A stretch of 37,920 nucleotides of DNA from an uncultured Clostridia bacterium (GTDB taxonomy: Bacteria; Bacillota; Clostridia; Oscillospirales; Ruminococcaceae). The notes below the pieces were generated by a model, which saw nothing but the letters and a program-made list of their open reading frames with translations, made no database searches and was not told the DNA's origin. Location: contig CALXAM010000061.1 of the NCBI GenBank assembly GCA_944386285.1, forward strand, positions 1 to 37,920, read 5' to 3'. Positions 6,282 to 14,000 of the stretch are shown one piece after another. Within the stretch, counting starts at the first letter, position 1. Every line of letters starts with the position of its first letter. Position numbers and translations under genes: made by a program.

Positions 6282-6932
6282 ATGCTGCAAATCTCTGAAA
6301 TCGTAAGAAAAGCCGAGGAAATGTTCGACCTGTTCAACCGACATTTTTACGGCGGGGAGCTTACCCGCCCGGCCATCACCGTATCGCCCGACGGCGGGCG
6401 CGGCGCTTATGGCTGGTGCAGCGTGTATGAAATCTGGAAGGATCGGGACGAGGCTTTCCGGGAAATCAACATCTGCGCCGAGTACATCGACCGGCCCATC
6501 GCGGAGGTGGCGGCAACCATGCTTCACGAAATGGCGCATCTCTATAATCTCACCCATGATATTCAGGACGTGAGCAACAACGGGTATTACCACAACACCA
6601 AATTCAAGGCCACTGCCGAAGCCCACGGGCTTCATATAGAAAAGGACAAACGCTATGGCTGGACGGTAACGACCCTGACCGACGATACCGCCGCATGGCT
6701 GGCCGAACAGCCCGGAATGGAGGACATCACCGCCAGCCGCCAGACCCTGCTGGAAGTCACGACGACCTCCGACGACGGCAGCGAGGAAACCACAACCGTA
6801 AAGGGAGGCCGCCAGACCAGCAAGAACCGCAGTATCAAATATGTCTGCCCGGAGTGCGGCACTATTATCCGCGCCACGCGGGAGGTCAACGTAGTATGTG
6901 GAGACTGTGGGGCGCCTTTCGAGCAGGCATAA
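6282..6932 (+). CDS. SprT-like zinc metallopeptidase-domain protein with zinc ribbon
   Basis: This 216-residue protein has the SprT-type helix with HEMAH (residues 82-86) and a downstream His (about 104 in GYYHNTKF), giving the three zinc ligands. The C-terminal part (about 186-209) is a zinc ribbon, CPECG followed by CGDCG. This two-part layout is shared with SprT/Spartan-domain proteins that act on DNA-bound proteins; versions are common on conjugative elements of Clostridia. The start at 6282 follows AAGGAGG; an earlier ATG at 6237 lies in the regulatory element. The substrate is unknown. Confidence 0.88.
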   Translation: MLQISEIVRKAEEMFDLFNRHFYGGELTRPAITVSPDGGRGAYGWCSVYEIWKDRDEAFREINICAEYIDRPIAEVAATMLHEMAHLYNLTHDIQDVSNNGYYHNTKFKATAEAHGLHIEKDKRYGWTVTTLTDDTAAWLAEQPGMEDITASRQTLLEVTTTSDDGSEETTTVKGGRQTSKNRSIKYVCPECGTIIRATREVNVVCGDCGAPFEQA

Positions 6933-6938
6933 AATACT

Positions 6939-6993
6939 CGTTAAAAAGTATACAGGCCGGGGACAGTTTTTAACGATGCCCCGGCCTGTATAC
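6939..6993. repeat. Overlapping inverted repeats after the SprT gene
   Basis: GTATACAGGCCGGGG (6948-6962) pairs perfectly with 6979-6993. CGTTAAAAA (6939-6947) pairs with TTTTTAACG (6967-6975), which lies in the loop of the first stem. The two stems cannot form together. No strong T-run follows. It may be a terminator or a site on the mobile element. Confidence 0.6.
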
Positions 6994-7106
6994 GAATCGT
7001 TTTAAAGGTTGTGCAGAGACGGATACTTTTGAAGATTTCCAGAGGTCGGCCATGCAACGGGCGGGATTTTAAGGCCGCCGCGCCGACCGTACCCAAAACA
7101 GAAAAA

Positions 7107-7140
7107 GCCCGGAACCCGCATGAATACAGGGGTTCCGGGC
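7107..7140 (-). terminator. Second terminator downstream of the tRNA
   Basis: Perfect 11-bp stem GCCCGGAACCC (7107-7117) / GGGTTCCGGGC (7130-7140). On the minus strand it is followed by TTTTTCTGTTTTG. Confidence 0.7.
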
Positions 7141-7148
7141 ATAGACGC

Positions 7149-7181
7149 AAAAACAGCCCTCCAAGATGGAAGGCTGTTTTT
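7149..7181 (-). terminator. Terminator of the tRNA gene
   Basis: AAAAACAGCC and GGCTGTTTTT form a stem directly downstream of the minus-strand tRNA. T-runs on both strands make it potentially bidirectional. Confidence 0.75.
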
Positions 7182-7204
7182 GTATCAAAGTTTGTGCTTT
7201 GATT

Positions 7205-7280
<76 letters not shown>

Positions 7281-7300
7281 ATATTCTTGACTGCCTAATT

Positions 7301-7329
7301 ATAATATCATACTCTTTAACCGTTGTCAA
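7301..7329 (-). promoter_or_regulatory. Promoter of the initiator tRNA
   Basis: Minus strand: -35 TTGACA (7329-7324), a 17-base spacer and -10 TATTAT (7306-7301). It is a near-consensus sigma-A promoter about 20 bases upstream of the tRNA. Confidence 0.8.
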
Positions 7330-7405
7330 CTATTTTTTTGTTTTTTTAAAAGAGAATAAGCAATATGATTGCGGACATACTTGTTTGTAAAAGGAGGCGT
7401 TTAAT

Positions 7406-8356
7406 ATGAAAGCAAAAAAAATCCTGACTGCCTTATGTCTTTTTTTAAGTGCTTCGCTTTTATTCGGCGGATGCAGCAAAGAAAAACAAAAAGAAACGGC
7501 TTCCGATGCAGAGTCTGAACTTTCTTCCTTTATCTCAAAAGAAGAATCGATGGTTTCGGAATTTACATCTGATCTAAATTCCAATCTGACACCGGAATCC
7601 TCTGTTTCCTCAGAAGAAATGCCTGCTAACGCCGGGCTAAATACAGAACAATTTGATTTTTCTTCGATCGCTTCGCTTGACAATACACTGCACGGCTGGG
7701 GACAAGGTAAAGATGTCGACGAAAATAATCGTCCGATTTCCTGCGATCAGTACGAGGAAAAGTACAGAAAGTATGATGCGTCTTTTATTATGCCTGAAAC
7801 AGAGCAGGCTGTATATCTGACTTTCGATCAAGGATATGAAAATGGCTATACTTCTAAAATTCTCGACACATTAAAGGAAAAACAATGTACAGCTGTTTTT
7901 TTCGTGACCATGCACTATGCGACATCAAATCCAGAGTTAATCAAACGTATGATTGATGAAGGTCACGTCATCGGAAATCATACCGCCAGCCACAAATCGA
8001 TGCCGACGATTTCTATGGAAGATGCCGCAGATGACATCATTTCTTTGCACAATTATATGCTCGAAACTTATGGATATGAAATGACACTGTTCCGTCCCCC
8101 GAAAGGCGAATGGTCTGAACGTACTCTTGCACTCACACAAATGCTTGGATACCGTACAGTATTCTGGAGCTTTGCCTATGCAGATTACGATGTAAATAAT
8201 CAGATGGGTATAGAGAAAGCATTCCCGAAAGTGACCGAAGCCGCACACAACGGTGCGATTTACCTGCTGCACAGTGTGTCAAAAGACAATGCCGAAATGC
8301 TTGGCGATGTCATTGACACATTACGGGAAAAGAATTACGTGATCGCCACGCTTTAA
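7406..8356 (+). CDS. pdaA: PdaA-like polysaccharide deacetylase lipoprotein
   Basis: This 316-residue lipoprotein has a lipobox ending at Cys23 (LLFGGC), a Ser/Glu-rich spacer (about 30-75) and a NodB-type deacetylase domain. Catalytic features are visible: TFDQGYENG (Asp141), NHTASH (His192, His196), FRPPKGEWSE and LLHSVSKDNAE. TFDxGYENG and FRPPKGE are typical of PdaA, which removes acetyl groups from N-acetylmuramic acid during spore-cortex peptidoglycan maturation. Bacillus PdaA is about 260 residues; the lipoprotein linker explains the extra length. AAAGGAGG lies ahead of the ATG. It is a single-gene unit with its own terminator. The precise substrate is inferred from the motifs. Confidence 0.9.
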   Translation: MKAKKILTALCLFLSASLLFGGCSKEKQKETASDAESELSSFISKEESMVSEFTSDLNSNLTPESSVSSEEMPANAGLNTEQFDFSSIASLDNTLHGWGQGKDVDENNRPISCDQYEEKYRKYDASFIMPETEQAVYLTFDQGYENGYTSKILDTLKEKQCTAVFFVTMHYATSNPELIKRMIDEGHVIGNHTASHKSMPTISMEDAADDIISLHNYMLETYGYEMTLFRPPKGEWSERTLALTQMLGYRTVFWSFAYADYDVNNQMGIEKAFPKVTEAAHNGAIYLLHSVSKDNAEMLGDVIDTLREKNYVIATL

Positions 8357-8361
8357 AGAAG

Positions 8362-8395
8362 AGCCGCAGCTGTAATGAGCAGCTACGGCTTTTTC
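8362..8395 (+). terminator. Terminator of the pdaA-like gene
   Basis: AGCCGCAGCTG pairs with CAGCTACGGCT (one mismatch), followed by TTTTTCTTC. Confidence 0.85.
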
Positions 8396-8492
8396 TTCGC
8401 ATTTTTGCACCGTGTTTTGTAGATTCCTACAATTACAGAATTTTTCCTTTCTGAAAAGTAGTCGCTTTTTTCAAAAATTTGGACAAAACCGA

Positions 8493-8521
8493 TTGCAAAA
8501 GCGGTCTGTTTCGTTTATAAT
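8493..8521 (+). promoter_or_regulatory. Promoter of the mannoside-utilisation genes
   Basis: -35 TTGCAA (8493-8498), a 17-base spacer and -10 TATAAT (8516-8521). A leader of about 120 bases follows before the GH130 start and contains a small GATACC/GGTATC stem. Confidence 0.8.
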
Positions 8522-8650
8522 GAAATTAACATGTACGGAACCGGTATGATCATGCATACCCCGACACTGTATGACCGGATACCTGCCGGCGGAAAAGGTA
8601 TCGCGCGTCTTTTATCATTTTATTAAAACCGCCGGAGAACGAGGTGCAAT

Positions 8651-9640
8651 ATGGCAAAAATTATTGGTAGTGCTCTGCCGAACATTCCGTGGCAGGACAA
8701 ACCGGAAAATTGCAGAGACATCGTCTGGCGTTTTGACCAGAACCCGATTATCAACAGAGATGAGCAGAAAGATTCGAACTCCATCTTCAACAGTGCAGTT
8801 GTGCCGTGGGGCGACGGCTTCATCGGCGTATTCCGCTGTGACAACCGTTCCCGTTCGATGGACATCTTCGTTGGCCGCTCGAAAGACGGTTTAAAATGGG
8901 AATTCGAAGATGAGCCGATCAAATTCGAAGGTGACGATCCGGAAATCTTAAAACGCGAATATCGTTATGATCCGCGTGTTGTCAAAATCGAAGACAAATA
9001 TTATGTAACCTGGTGCAACGGCTATCATGGCCCGACCATCGGCATCGCATATACATACGATTTTGAGAAATTCGTACAGTGCGAAAACGCATTCCTGCCG
9101 TATAACCGCAACGGCGTATTGTTCCCGCGCAAAATCAACGGCAAATATGCAATGGTTTCCCGTCCGTCCGATACCGGCCACACTCCGTTCGGCGATATCT
9201 TCTATTCAGAGAGCCCGGATATGGTCTACTGGGGCAAACACCGCTATGTAATGGGCATCATCAACGATGACCGTTCCGCTTGGCAGTCGAAAAAAATCGG
9301 CCCGGGTCCTGTTCCGATCGAGACAGACGAAGGCTGGCTCTTATTCTACCATGGCGTATTAAACAGCTGCAATGGCTTTGTATATTCGTTCGGCGCAGTT
9401 CTTTTGGACATTGACGAGCCGTGGAAAGTAAAATACCGCACCCGTCCATACCTGCTGTCTCCGCAGAAAATGTATGAGTGTGTCGGCGACGTTCCGAACG
9501 TTGTCTTCCCGTGTGCAACACTGACCGACGCAGAAACCGGCAGAATTGCAATCTACTACGGCTGTGCAGACACTGTAACTGGTCTTGCATTCACCACAGT
9601 GGATGATGTTCTCAATTACATGAAAGAGAACTCGTTATAA
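8651..9640 (+). CDS. GH130 beta-1,4-mannoside phosphorylase (probable Man-GlcNAc type)
   Basis: This is a cytoplasmic 329-residue glycoside phosphorylase with no signal peptide. It has the five-bladed-propeller motifs of GH130: [22 protein letters not shown] with the likely catalytic acid Asp107, [23 protein letters not shown] and [14 protein letters not shown]. The enzyme uses phosphate to split terminal beta-1,4-mannose and releases mannose 1-phosphate. As far as I recall, the sequence closely follows the subfamily 2 enzymes, including the human-gut UhgbMP that acts on mannosyl-beta-1,4-N-acetylglucosamine of N-glycan cores. The adjacent alpha-mannosidase supports that substrate over plant mannan. 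No transporter is nearby. Confidence 0.92.
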   Translation: MAKIIGSALPNIPWQDKPENCRDIVWRFDQNPIINRDEQKDSNSIFNSAVVPWGDGFIGVFRCDNRSRSMDIFVGRSKDGLKWEFEDEPIKFEGDDPEILKREYRYDPRVVKIEDKYYVTWCNGYHGPTIGIAYTYDFEKFVQCENAFLPYNRNGVLFPRKINGKYAMVSRPSDTGHTPFGDIFYSESPDMVYWGKHRYVMGIINDDRSAWQSKKIGPGPVPIETDEGWLLFYHGVLNSCNGFVYSFGAVLLDIDEPWKVKYRTRPYLLSPQKMYECVGDVPNVVFPCATLTDAETGRIAIYYGCADTVTGLAFTTVDDVLNYMKENSL

Positions 9641-9656
9641 GATTTCATGCAGACGG

Positions 9657-9690
9657 ACAGCCAATAAAAGCATCGGCTTTTATTGGCTGT
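9657..9690 (+). terminator. Stem-loop between the GH130 and GH38 genes
   Basis: Perfect 15-bp stem ACAGCCAATAAAAGC / GCTTTTATTGGCTGT with a four-base ATCG loop. The following T-run is poor (TGCTGTG), so it may be a partial terminator or an mRNA-stabilising stem that sets different levels of the two enzymes. Confidence 0.6.
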
Positions 9691-9721
9691 TGCTGTGTAA
9701 CGAAAGGAGTAGATCCCCCCA

Positions 9722-12700
9722 ATGGAAAATTACAGATTTGAGCGTGTCAACAAAATCTGCGAGGATCTTGGTGCGCTGACTGTTGTGCAGAGTGTTTCCA
9801 TTCCGGAATTTCAGATGAAACCGGGCTTTTTCTTGACCCCTGCACAGGCAGACGCAGACAGCACCCCGTGGCAGAAATTTAACGCCGCATCCGATATCTG
9901 GCCGGGACCGGATGCACATTATTGGTTCCGTGCAGAAGTGGTCGTGCCGGAGAGCTTTGACAAGAAACCGCTGTGGTTTAACTTTGTCACACAGGTGACC
10001 TTCTGGGATGCAGTCAACCCGCAGTTCTTGCTGTTTGTAAACGGTGAGATCACCCAGGGCCTTGACACCAACCATCAGGAAGTCAAAATCACCGACTGTG
10101 CAAAAGCCGGCGACCGCTATGTCATCGATTTGCAGGCATACACCGGCCGCGACAACGACCACAACAAGGGTTCGACTACAAATTTGCGTCTGTCAGGCTG
10201 CATGATGGAAGTCGACGCCGCTGTGCAGGCTTGCTACTATAACCTGAATGTTCCGAACCGCATCGTGAGCCGTCTGGATAAAAACAACCAGAGCCGCATC
10301 AAATTGCAATTAGCGCTCGAAAAAGCGATCAACCTGCTCGACCTGCGCGTTCCGTACTCGAAAGAGTTCTACGATTCGATTGATGCATGCAACACATTCT
10401 TAAAAGAAGAGATTTACACAAACCTTGCCGGCAGCGACGAAGTCATCGCAACCTGTATCGGTCACACCCACATCGACGTCGCATGGTGGTGGACCGTTTC
10501 GCAGTCGCGTGAAAAAGTTGTCCGTTCGTTCTCGACCGTGTTAAAACTGATGGAAGAATATCCGGACTACAAATTCATGTCGAGCCAGCCGCAGCTTTAC
10601 CAGTTCGTCAAAGAGCGTTATCCGGAGCTGTTTGAGAAAATCAAAGCCCGTGTTGCAGAAGGACGCTGGGAGCCGGAAGGCGGCATGTGGGTCGAGGCAG
10701 ACTGTAACGTGACCTCGGGCGAGAGCCTTGTCCGTCAGTTCCTGCACGGCAAACAGTTCTTCCGCAATGAGTTCGGCAAAGAAAATAAGATTTTGTGGCT
10801 GCCGGACGTATTTGGCTATTCGGCTGCACTGCCACAGATCATGAAAAAATCGGGCATTGAATATTTCATGACGACCAAAATCGCATGGAACCAGTTCAAC
10901 AAACTGCCGGTAGACACCTTCTGGTGGAAGGGCATCGACGGCAGCGAAATCTTCACCCACTTGATCACCACACAGGACGAGCACCAGCCGGAGGACAGCT
11001 TCTACACCACCTATAACGGTCAGCTTGATCCGGTCTGCCTGATGCGCGGCTGGGAGCGTTATCAGCACAAAGACTTAAATAACGACATCCTCGTCTGCTA
11101 TGGCTTTGGTGACGGCGGCGGCGGCCCGACCAGAAAAATGGTTGAAACAGGTGTGCGCATGGAAGCAGGCATCACTGGTTCGCCGAAAGTCCGGATGGAA
11201 AAATCGGAAACATATTTTAAAGAGCTCTATGCGCGCGTTGCAAACAACAAAGACCTGCCGAAATGGGTTGGCGAGCTGTACCTCGAGTATCATCGCGGCA
11301 CGTACACCTCCATGGCAAGAAACAAACGCAGCAACCGCAAATGCGAGCTGCTGTGGCAGGACGTCGAGTTCTTCAGCATCTTAGCTTCCATCCTCGGTGT
11401 GCCGTATGATGCAAAAGAGATTCACGACAGCTGGGAAACCATCCTCTTGAATCAGTTCCACGATATTCTGCCGGGTTCTTCGATCAAAGAAGTATACGAA
11501 GTGACCAAAGTGGAATACGAAGCGCTTGAAAAACGCGGCCATGAGCTGATCGAGGAAAAACTCGCAGCAATCGCAGGCGCAATCAACGCAAAGAAAGACG
11601 ACCTCGTCGTATTCAACACCCTGTCGTTCGATCGTTCGGATGATATCACCGTTTCGGCTGAAGGCTATGAGAACGTCACCTCGTTTAAACTGCCATGCGG
11701 CTGCACCGTACCGGTACAGCGTACCACAGACGGTAAATTGGTATTCTCGAACGTGACGATTCCGGCAAAAGGATATAAAGTGCTCACACCGTGCACTGAT
11801 CCGATCAAACCAGAAGCGAAAACAGTCATTCATACACTCAATGACATCGAAACGCCGTACTACCGCATTCAGCTCAATAACGCACGTCAGTTTGTCAGCA
11901 TCTTTGATAAAGAGGCAAACCGTGAAGTTCTGCGCAAAGGCGGACTCGGCAACGTGCTGCGTGTGTACGAGGATAAACCGATCTATTACGATAACTGGGA
12001 TATCGAGATCTACTACACCCAGAAGAGCTGGGTTGTAGACGATCTTCTCTCCTCTGAGTGGATCAAAAACGGTCCGGTTCGTCTGGTACTGCGCAACAAA
12101 TATAAATTCTGCGATTCGATCATCGATCAGGATATCATCTTCTATACCAACAGCCGCCGCATCGACTTCAAGACCCATGTGGATTGGAAACAGCATCAGC
12201 TGCTGCTCAAAACCGAGTTTGAAGTGGACGTCAACGCGAACGAAGCAACCTATGACATCCAGTTCGGCAGCTTAAAACGTCCGGCACACAAGAACACTTC
12301 TTGGGACGGTGCGAAATTTGAAGTCTGCGGCCATAAATGGGCAGACCTGTCCGAGGGCGGATACGGCGTATCCATTCTCAATGACTGCAAATACGGTCAC
12401 GACATCCACGACGGTAAGATGACGCTCACACTCATCAAATCGGGTATCGTTCCGAATCCGACGACCGACCAGGAAGAGCACTGGTTCACTTATGCCATTC
12501 TGCCGCACGAAGGCGACTACAACGAAGCATTCGTACAGCATGAAGCATATTGCTTAAACGTTCCGGCATATGTGTTCCGCATGACAAAAGACGGTGACGA
12601 ATCCCTGCCGTTTGCAAGCCTGTTCACGGTGGACGCACCGAACGTCATTGCTGAAACCGTCAAACGCGCTGAAGATGGAAGCGGTGTCATCGTTCGTATG

Positions 12701-12877
12701 TACGAGGATCACAACCGCCGTACTCAGGTCACGATGAACTGGAATGTTCCGGTTGCACGCATGGTCGAATGTGATCTGATCGAAAACGAAATCGGCACGC
12801 CGGTTGAAAATACCGACAGCCTGTCGTTTGAGATCAAACCGTTTGAGATCAAGACATTCAAAGTGACACTCAAGTAA
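9722..12877 (+). CDS. GH38 alpha-mannosidase
   Basis: This 1051-residue cytoplasmic enzyme hydrolyses alpha-linked mannose. After an N-terminal beta domain (about 1-240), the catalytic domain opens with GHTHIDVAWWWT, whose His250 and Asp252 are the zinc ligands. WLPDVFGYSAALPQ carries the likely nucleophile Asp362, and LNQFHDILPGSSI a further conserved His-Asp pair. The C-terminal beta domains are complete, giving the usual length for bacterial GH38. The start at 9722 follows AAAGGAG. It follows the GH130 phosphorylase by 81 bases. Together they could trim alpha-mannose from N-glycan fragments and then phosphorolyse the core beta-mannose; this joint role is inferred. Confidence 0.95.
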   Translation: MENYRFERVNKICEDLGALTVVQSVSIPEFQMKPGFFLTPAQADADSTPWQKFNAASDIWPGPDAHYWFRAEVVVPESFDKKPLWFNFVTQVTFWDAVNPQFLLFVNGEITQGLDTNHQEVKITDCAKAGDRYVIDLQAYTGRDNDHNKGSTTNLRLSGCMMEVDAAVQACYYNLNVPNRIVSRLDKNNQSRIKLQLALEKAINLLDLRVPYSKEFYDSIDACNTFLKEEIYTNLAGSDEVIATCIGHTHIDVAWWWTVSQSREKVVRSFSTVLKLMEEYPDYKFMSSQPQLYQFVKERYPELFEKIKARVAEGRWEPEGGMWVEADCNVTSGESLVRQFLHGKQFFRNEFGKENKILWLPDVFGYSAALPQIMKKSGIEYFMTTKIAWNQFNKLPVDTFWWKGIDGSEIFTHLITTQDEHQPEDSFYTTYNGQLDPVCLMRGWERYQHKDLNNDILVCYGFGDGGGGPTRKMVETGVRMEAGITGSPKVRMEKSETYFKELYARVANNKDLPKWVGELYLEYHRGTYTSMARNKRSNRKCELLWQDVEFFSILASILGVPYDAKEIHDSWETILLNQFHDILPGSSIKEVYEVTKVEYEALEKRGHELIEEKLAAIAGAINAKKDDLVVFNTLSFDRSDDITVSAEGYENVTSFKLPCGCTVPVQRTTDGKLVFSNVTIPAKGYKVLTPCTDPIKPEAKTVIHTLNDIETPYYRIQLNNARQFVSIFDKEANREVLRKGGLGNVLRVYEDKPIYYDNWDIEIYYTQKSWVVDDLLSSEWIKNGPVRLVLRNKYKFCDSIIDQDIIFYTNSRRIDFKTHVDWKQHQLLLKTEFEVDVNANEATYDIQFGSLKRPAHKNTSWDGAKFEVCGHKWADLSEGGYGVSILNDCKYGHDIHDGKMTLTLIKSGIVPNPTTDQEEHWFTYAILPHEGDYNEAFVQHEAYCLNVPAYVFRMTKDGDESLPFASLFTVDAPNVIAETVKRAEDGSGVIVRMYEDHNRRTQVTMNWNVPVARMVECDLIENEIGTPVENTDSLSFEIKPFEIKTFKVTLK

Positions 12878-12914
12878 TATCATATCAATAAGCACCTTGT
12901 TGAGATTGGTGAAA

Positions 12915-12952
12915 AACATCCGAACACGATTTGTGTTCGGATGTTTTATTTA
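12915..12952 (+). terminator. Terminator of the GH38 gene
   Basis: Perfect 13-bp stem AACATCCGAACAC / GTGTTCGGATGTT, followed by TTATTT. Confidence 0.85.
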
Positions 12953-12984
12953 CTCCCCTATCGCCGCATTCTGCTTAAAGCCCA

Positions 12985-13012
12985 TTGACATTTATATATA
13001 AAAATATATAAT
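12985..13012 (+). promoter_or_regulatory. Promoter of the small lipoprotein gene
   Basis: Consensus -35 TTGACA (12985-12990), a 16-base AT-only spacer and -10 TATAAT (13007-13012). The leader is about 72 bases. Confidence 0.8.
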
Positions 13013-13091
13013 GAAATTAAAGGAATACGTTTCCAATTCGCATGGTTTTTTGTATACGAACGCATAAATGAAATGTATGAGGTGAGCAGAC

Positions 13092-13532
13092 ATGAAAAAA
13101 TTACTCATTCCTTTGGCTTTCGTTCTTTTACTGGTTTGCGGATGCAACACAGCAAAAACAATAATCAACGATTCAAACAAAATTTCAAAAATCACGGTTG
13201 TCGGTGATTATACCAACACGCCGGCACAGACCTTCACGGCGAAAGATGCTGTGGACGATGATCAGATTGAATCGGTGACGGAATTTTTAAACACCATTGC
13301 GGTCGGCGAACAGACAGAAACAATTTACGGCGGTACGTCGGTGCTGTTTTTAATCTATGAGGGCGATACAGTTACAAAGCGTGTGGCGCTGTATCCTGAA
13401 GACAGTGCAGCAGTCATCGACGGTGTGACCTATGCGTTTCACACCGAAGAATCGCTTTCCTCGATCTTTACAGCGTTCGATTTGCCGGAGAGACAGATCT
13501 CATCGGCGGAAATTGATCCGCTTCTCTCTTAA
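13092..13532 (+). CDS. Small lipoprotein of unknown function
   Basis: This 146-residue protein has a short basic N-terminus, a hydrophobic stretch and a lipobox ending at Cys18 (LLVCGC), so it is predicted to be lipid-anchored on the outer face of the membrane. The mature part is a small, mostly beta domain (KITVVGDYTN, VLFLIYEGDTVTKRVALYP) of a kind common in uncharacterised Firmicutes lipoproteins. GAGGTGAGC precedes the ATG. It is transcribed alone from a strong promoter. I do not recognise a named family. Confidence 0.8.
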   Translation: MKKLLIPLAFVLLLVCGCNTAKTIINDSNKISKITVVGDYTNTPAQTFTAKDAVDDDQIESVTEFLNTIAVGEQTETIYGGTSVLFLIYEGDTVTKRVALYPEDSAAVIDGVTYAFHTEESLSSIFTAFDLPERQISSAEIDPLLS

Positions 13533-13594
13533 CCCAGTGATATAAAAATAAGCGGTTTTCTTTCGCCTTGTATGAATCGAACGGAGATGAGGAC

Positions 13595-13632
13595 AAAAAA
13601 CGGGATTTCCAAATGTGGAAATCCCGTTTTTT
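13595..13632. terminator. Bidirectional terminator between the lipoprotein gene and ireB
   Basis: Perfect 16-bp stem AAAAAACGGGATTTCC / GGAAATCCCGTTTTTT with a six-base loop. It serves the convergent genes on both sides. Confidence 0.92.
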
Positions 13633-13646
13633 ATAAAAGATCATTC

Positions 13647-13892
13647 TTATTCAGATAAATACGCTTTGACCATTGCTTGAAGCAACTCATCACGATCCAC
13701 ATGGCGAATCAAGCTCCGCGCATTGTTATATGTAGTAATGTAAGCCGGATCCTCAGACAGAATATAGCCAACGATCTGGCTGATCGGATTGTATCCCTTG
13801 TGATTGAGCGCATCATACACAGTAGTCAAAATCCGCTTCATCTCCTGATCTTTTTCGTTGCTGACCGAAAAAGTCATCGTCTTATCATACAT
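13647..13892 (-). CDS. ireB: IreB family regulatory phosphoprotein (UPF0297)
   Basis: This is an 81-residue cytoplasmic protein of the DUF965 family. In Enterococcus IreB is phosphorylated on N-terminal threonines by the PASTA kinase IreK and affects cephalosporin tolerance. The N-terminus MYDKTMTF keeps threonines at 5 and 7. The body matches the family (ALNHKGYNPISQIVGYILSEDPAYITTYNNAR, then LIRHVDRDELL). Family genes often sit beside ruvX and alaS; here it is alone, with its own promoter and a shared terminator. AGGGAGG precedes the ATG. Confidence 0.95.
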   Translation of the reverse strand: MYDKTMTFSVSNEKDQEMKRILTTVYDALNHKGYNPISQIVGYILSEDPAYITTYNNARSLIRHVDRDELLQAMVKAYLSE

Positions 13893-13935
13893 CTCGAAAA
13901 CCTCCCTGTCTGATTTAAATTCAGATATCTATTTT

Positions 13936-13964
13936 ATTATACAATAAAGAAACGAAAGAAACAA
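13936..13964 (-). promoter_or_regulatory. Promoter of ireB
   Basis: Minus strand: -35 TTGTTT (13964-13959), a 17-base spacer and a perfect -10 TATAAT (13941-13936). Confidence 0.7.
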
Positions 13965-14000
13965 CCGGTTTACACAAAATCTCACAAAAAATTTCTTCCA

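Noticed and set aside
11381..12196. Minus-strand frame of 271 codons inside the GH38 gene
   Set aside because: The GH38 protein is continuous over this stretch; the antisense frame has no start signal or known motif.
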